Positions 6,002 through 8,706 of a DNA stretch of 8,706 bases are shown in pieces. This DNA comes from Methanobacteriota archaeon (lineage in GTDB: Archaea > Halobacteriota > Methanomicrobia > Methanomicrobiales > Methanospirillaceae). Under the pieces are notes generated by a model. That model worked only from the letters and a program-made list of their open reading frames with translations. It ran no database searches and was not told where the DNA came from. The stretch covers positions 1 through 8,706 of the forward strand of contig WRER01000017.1 of NCBI GenBank assembly GCA_009779205.1. The letters are read 5' to 3'. A program made the translations under genes and the position numbers. Within the stretch, counting starts at the first letter, position 1; each line of letters opens with the position of its first letter.

Positions 6002-6248
6002 CAACCAAACTGATCCATAAGCTGTCTGCTTCCCATGAAAAGAATGTGAAGGAGTTCTTTTCAGCGTTTTTTAGATTTGCCACTATGCTGATCTGGTTCA
6101 AAATGTGCTTTGTTGCCATGCAAAATTGTGCGACCTGCCCGGCAGAGAGGGCAGGCAGCTTGTCCATTGTGCAATCCTATCACTACAGCGAACATTAGAA
6201 TTGCGTTTTACTGTTAGAGGGATGAAAATGAAAATTTGAAGGATTCAA
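6002..6248. other. Intergenic region between rpl10e and amzA ends
   Basis: About 250 bases lie between two convergent genes. A minus-strand frame of 60 codons (ATG at 6165-6167, stop at 5985-5987) is open, and the frame stays open upstream to 6244. It has only a weak AGGAT about 9 nt before the ATG, its first codons read through the GC-rich hairpin, and I recognise no family, so I do not call it as a gene. On the plus strand a further T6 run occurs at about 6065-6070. Otherwise only the hairpin at 6134-6155 is notable. Confidence 0.5.
6134..6155. repeat. GC-rich hairpin, copy 2 (CCTGCCC/GGGCAGG)
   Basis: CCTGCCC (6134-6140) and GGGCAGG (6149-6155) form a perfect 7-bp stem with the loop GGCAGAGA. 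The arms contain the same CCTGCC/GGCAGG core as the hairpin at 53-68. No T tract follows on either strand, so it does not look like a terminator. It may belong to a family of dispersed palindromic repeats. Confidence 0.6.
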
Positions 6249-6854
6249 TCACTGTATTCGCTGCAACATCAAGTTGTTGACATTACTCTGTTCGGGGGCA
6301 CCGGCATAGATATGTGGATGAAGCCGTTTGTGCTTTTGTGTGCATGTATGACAAAACCAAGAGTGTTTTGCATCAAGATCATCAAAGCAAAGTGGGTTTG
6401 ACATAATGCAGCTCGCATCTGAACAATGAGCAAGACCAAGCAGATGTCCGATTTCATGCAGACCTTCTCGCGCAATTCGTTCAACAAGCAGGTTATCGTC
6501 TGCTGGAAGTCCCCAGAATTCGTTTGTGAGCCGTGCACCAGAGACAACAGACACACCAACACGCTCACGAGAGATTCCAAAGAGATGAGCACCAGTCCTG
6601 GTGCGTAGATCATCCCAAAGCACGAGGAGTATCAGTTCTGTTATGACATGGTTCTGTTTATGGTATTTATAATGATATAATGCATCAAGCACGGCATGTG
6701 CATCATAATACTGGGCGATGGCTGAGTATCCAGTCATGCGTATTGGGTTATCATCGAGGTGCATTGGAATATTCAGTATTTGCTGCATTCGACGCTGCAC
6801 CCGCAGTGCTAATCCTGCTGAGGCCCGCTTGTCCCAAAAAATGTGAATATCCAT
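6249..6854 (-). CDS. amzA: Archaemetzincin, zinc metalloprotease
   Basis: Putative zinc-dependent peptidase of the archaemetzincin family (peptidase M54); archaeal members are soluble and small, and physiological substrates are not established. The 201-residue product carries the full signature at 133-151: HEIGHLLGLAHC, with zinc ligands H133, H137 and H143 and catalytic E134, then C144, C149 and the Met-turn residue M151. C168 and C171 (FCHTC) complete the four-cysteine second zinc site that sets this family apart from other metzincins. No signal peptide or membrane segment is seen, so it is probably cytoplasmic. The ATG at 6852-6854 gives the usual N-terminus; an AGGAG lies about 15 nt upstream and a weaker GGCGGA is closer. 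It diverges from the UPF0146 gene. All key residues are present, so it is likely active. Confidence 0.95.
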   Translation of the reverse strand: MDIHIFWDKRASAGLALRVQRRMQQILNIPMHLDDNPIRMTGYSAIAQYYDAHAVLDALYHYKYHKQNHVITELILLVLWDDLRTRTGAHLFGISRERVGVSVVSGARLTNEFWGLPADDNLLVERIAREGLHEIGHLLGLAHCSDASCIMSNPLCFDDLDAKHSWFCHTCTQKHKRLHPHIYAGAPEQSNVNNLMLQRIQ

Positions 6855-6986
6855 AGTCTATCCGCCCCGCTCCTGAGCCACGACAGTTTGGCGTATCATC
6901 TTTTCCCCCATCATATGTATCCATCTCACTCTATTTTGCGAAAAACAATGAGCATTTGAAATACCTATGTATCTTATGTATACGAA
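6855..6986. promoter_or_regulatory. Shared divergent promoter region of amzA and UPF0146
   Basis: The 132 bases between the two divergent starts must hold both promoters. On the plus strand a weak TATA-like TTTGAAATA (6955-6963) lies about 25 nt before the UPF0146 ATG, which has no Shine-Dalgarno site and may therefore be read from a leaderless mRNA. TATGTAT occurs twice, a few bases apart, just before that ATG. On the minus strand no consensus TATA box is obvious for amzA. A short minus-strand frame of 18 codons (6858-6914) ends 3 nt before the amzA ATG. Confidence 0.45.
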
Positions 6987-7391
6987 ATGAGCGGGTTTAA
7001 ACATATTGAAAAAGAAATCAGCCGATATATTATTCCCCGCTACCATCGCGTCTGCGAGATTGGTGTTGGCAGGAATTTTCATACCGCACAGCAGATACAT
7101 GCTGCTGGCCTTGAGATTTTTTCCACAGATATTATTCCTTATCCCGATGAAATGCCAGTTCCATATCACATTGATTCGATATTTTCCCCAACGCTTTCGC
7201 TATACACGGGTGTTGATCTCATCTATGCGATTCGGCCTCATGAAGAGATGATTGCGGCTCTGCTCTCTCTTGCAGGATCAGTTCATTGTGATCTCATTGT
7301 GTATCATCTTGGGTTTGAGAGATTTTTTGGAGCAGAGATTATTCCTGATGCATCTGTTCCGCTCTTTTTCTATCATCGAAAGAGTATTTGA
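6987..7391 (+). CDS. UPF0146 family protein
   Basis: Conserved euryarchaeal protein of unknown function, 134 residues. A Rossmann-like start similar to SAM-dependent methyltransferases is visible: RVCEIGVGRNFHTA at 21-34 corresponds to motif I, and an acidic position after a beta strand, FSTDI at 45-49, to motif II. DSIFSP at 63-68 and the block LYTGVDLIYAIRPHEEM (72-88) are typical UPF0146 segments. It is shorter than a usual methyltransferase and lacks an evident substrate domain, so activity is unproven. The ATG at 6987 has no ribosome binding site, consistent with leaderless translation. It diverges from amzA and ends 25 nt from the convergent end of rfcL. Family assignment is from recognisable motifs; function is not known. 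Confidence 0.9.
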   Translation: MSGFKHIEKEISRYIIPRYHRVCEIGVGRNFHTAQQIHAAGLEIFSTDIIPYPDEMPVPYHIDSIFSPTLSLYTGVDLIYAIRPHEEMIAALLSLAGSVHCDLIVYHLGFERFFGAEIIPDASVPLFFYHRKSI

Positions 7392-7416
7392 TGCACCCCT
7401 CCTCCTAAGTAATTGC

Positions 7417-8706
7417 TCACCCAAATGAGAACAGATCAACCTGTTTCTGTTCAGATTCAGGCTTTGTTTGCGGTTTTGGTTCTTCAGGAGAGGTAGACGT
7501 ATCACGTGTATGAAGCGTTACCTGTTCCTCTGCCCCAGCTGGTGGTGCAGGAGGCGTTTTTTCTGTTTCATTGACTTTGTCTATTTTCTTTTGTGTAGTT
7601 TCTTTCGCCTTTACCGTTAATTTTAGTGCTTTTTCTGCTTCTTTCTTCTCTTTTTCAATTGCTTTTACGATCTCCTTCGCTTGAGCAGAATCTTCAAGCA
7701 GGATCGTCAGCAGATCCAGATTATCAGTAAGTGTTCTTGCACACAGTTCTGGGTTATATTGTGCAAGCACTGATACCGGACGGACATAGTCTTCACGCAC
7801 GGTTGTCTGTGCCATATGCAGGTTTGCAGCGATGGTATGGTACAGTGACTGGCGAATGAGTCGTTTTCGTTTTGCAGTGCCTATTTTTCTGAGGCGGGAT
7901 GGAGGGTTCAGCTTCGCACGTATAACATGACCGTTGGCGGCTGCATTGATACCAAATAACATGCATCCTGATGCATATCTCCAAAGCGTATAGTATTGCG
8001 TTTGTAGTGTGCGCCCAAGAAATCGATCTGCATGAGAGAGCAGATGATAACACGCACACTGGGCTTTTTGATCTGCAACAAGTGTCAGGTTCTCTTCAAG
8101 CCATAAAAGTACCTGATCAGGAGTTTCATCGACTTCCAAAGAAAGATGCGGAAGAACTCTGGGATCTTCTGCTTCAAAGGTGGCACTGATCAAGTCAAAG
8201 ATAGTAGGGCGCTTGTCTTTTTTAGAAGTTGTTGGGGAGATATGTTCGTCAATACCAATCGATGCAGCATACAGCATGTTTACGCCGGAGCGTATGTCAC
8301 CTGATGCACGTTGTGCGATATCATCAAGCACTGTTTGATCAATTATTTTTCCTTCTTGTTTTGCGATGGAACGAAGCAGTGGACTGATAGATCTGGCCTG
8401 CAAGGCACGAAAGAGGAGTGGCTCACATGCTGCTTTGATCGCAGCATCGACACCATAGAGATCATTTGCAATGAGAATAATTGGTTGCTGGCTTGCTTTG
8501 ATGATTTCAACCACTGCTTTTGCACCACCTCGGTCTGCACTTCCATGCAGATTGTCGGCTTCGTCAAGGAGGGTGAGGCGGCGGCTGCCGGTGAAGGAAT
8601 GAGTGGTTGCATTTCCTGCAACCCTCTCGATAGCTGCTTTTGTGCGTTGATCACTTGCATTCAGCTCGATGATATCCCAATGCATGTCATGTGCAAGGGC
8701 ATAGAC
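7417..8706 (-). CDS. rfcL: Replication factor C large subunit, 5'-truncated by window edge
   Basis: AAA+ subunit of the clamp loader that opens PCNA and places it on primed DNA. The window shows 429 residues; about 55-60 N-terminal residues, including Walker A, lie beyond the right edge, since the frame is open through base 8706 and the family starts further upstream. The methionine at 8683-8685 is internal. Visible motifs are ELNASD (just after it), Walker B LLDEAD (DEAD at 8554-8565), sensor 1 IANDLYG and the sensor 2 region SGDIRSGVNML. A collar domain follows, then a lysine/glutamate-rich coil and a proline-rich linker at roughly 7450-7690. The C-terminus, QVDLFSFG (7420-7443), is a PCNA-interacting PIP-like box, comparable to other archaeal RFC-L tails, but ends in glycine. 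A small subunit gene is not in view. Confidence 0.95.
   Translation of the reverse strand, partial: VYALAHDMHWDIIELNASDQRTKAAIERVAGNATTHSFTGSRRLTLLDEADNLHGSADRGGAKAVVEIIKASQQPIILIANDLYGVDAAIKAACEPLLFRALQARSISPLLRSIAKQEGKIIDQTVLDDIAQRASGDIRSGVNMLYAASIGIDEHISPTTSKKDKRPTIFDLISATFEAEDPRVLPHLSLEVDETPDQVLLWLEENLTLVADQKAQCACYHLLSHADRFLGRTLQTQYYTLWRYASGCMLFGINAAANGHVIRAKLNPPSRLRKIGTAKRKRLIRQSLYHTIAANLHMAQTTVREDYVRPVSVLAQYNPELCARTLTDNLDLLTILLEDSAQAKEIVKAIEKEKKEAEKALKLTVKAKETTQKKIDKVNETEKTPPAPPAGAEEQVTLHTRDTSTSPEEPKPQTKPESEQKQVDLFSFG

Noticed and set aside
6858..7169. 103-codon minus-strand open frame
   Set aside because: Its bulk is antisense to the UPF0146 gene, whose protein motifs are clear; only the last 18 codons lie in non-coding DNA.

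Overview
The window comes from a euryarchaeon, most likely a methanogen of the Methanomicrobiales type with moderate to low GC. The evidence is the gene content: an archaeal/eukaryotic-type release factor 1, ribosomal protein L10e, an archaemetzincin, a UPF0146 family protein and the large subunit of replication factor C. Several genes also carry Shine-Dalgarno sites matching the archaeal 16S tail (GGAGGTGA before the ABC ATPase), and TATA-like boxes lie in several gaps. The order-level placement is an inference from protein resemblance, not from a search.

Layout, left to right. Bases 1-421 hold no convincing gene, but contain a TATA-like box at the edge, a GC-rich hairpin, a nested dyad and an 11-bp tandem repeat. 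argS and prf1 follow on the minus strand; prf1 is upstream and the gap is 16 nt, so they probably form a translation operon (release factor, then arginyl-tRNA synthetase). A 370-nt divergent intergenic region (3414-3783) carries an operator-like dyad, a 13-bp tandem repeat and a potential structured leader. It precedes a plus-strand NitT/TauT-type ABC permease and ATPase pair that has no substrate-binding protein in view. A 141-nt gap with two perfect 12-bp palindromes and a T-rich terminator leads to rpl10e. After another gap with a GC-rich hairpin come amzA (minus) and a UPF0146 gene (plus), which diverge from a shared 132-nt region. The UPF0146 gene converges on rfcL (minus), which runs off the right edge without its N-terminus and Walker A.

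Most of the window is core archaeal information processing: translation termination, tRNA charging, the ribosome and sliding-clamp loading. The two-gene transporter is the one accessory cargo. I see no rRNA, tRNA, CRISPR array, transposase or defence system. The parts most worth a second look are non-coding: the control region of the transporter and the two similar GC-rich hairpins. No clear undescribed multi-gene system is visible.
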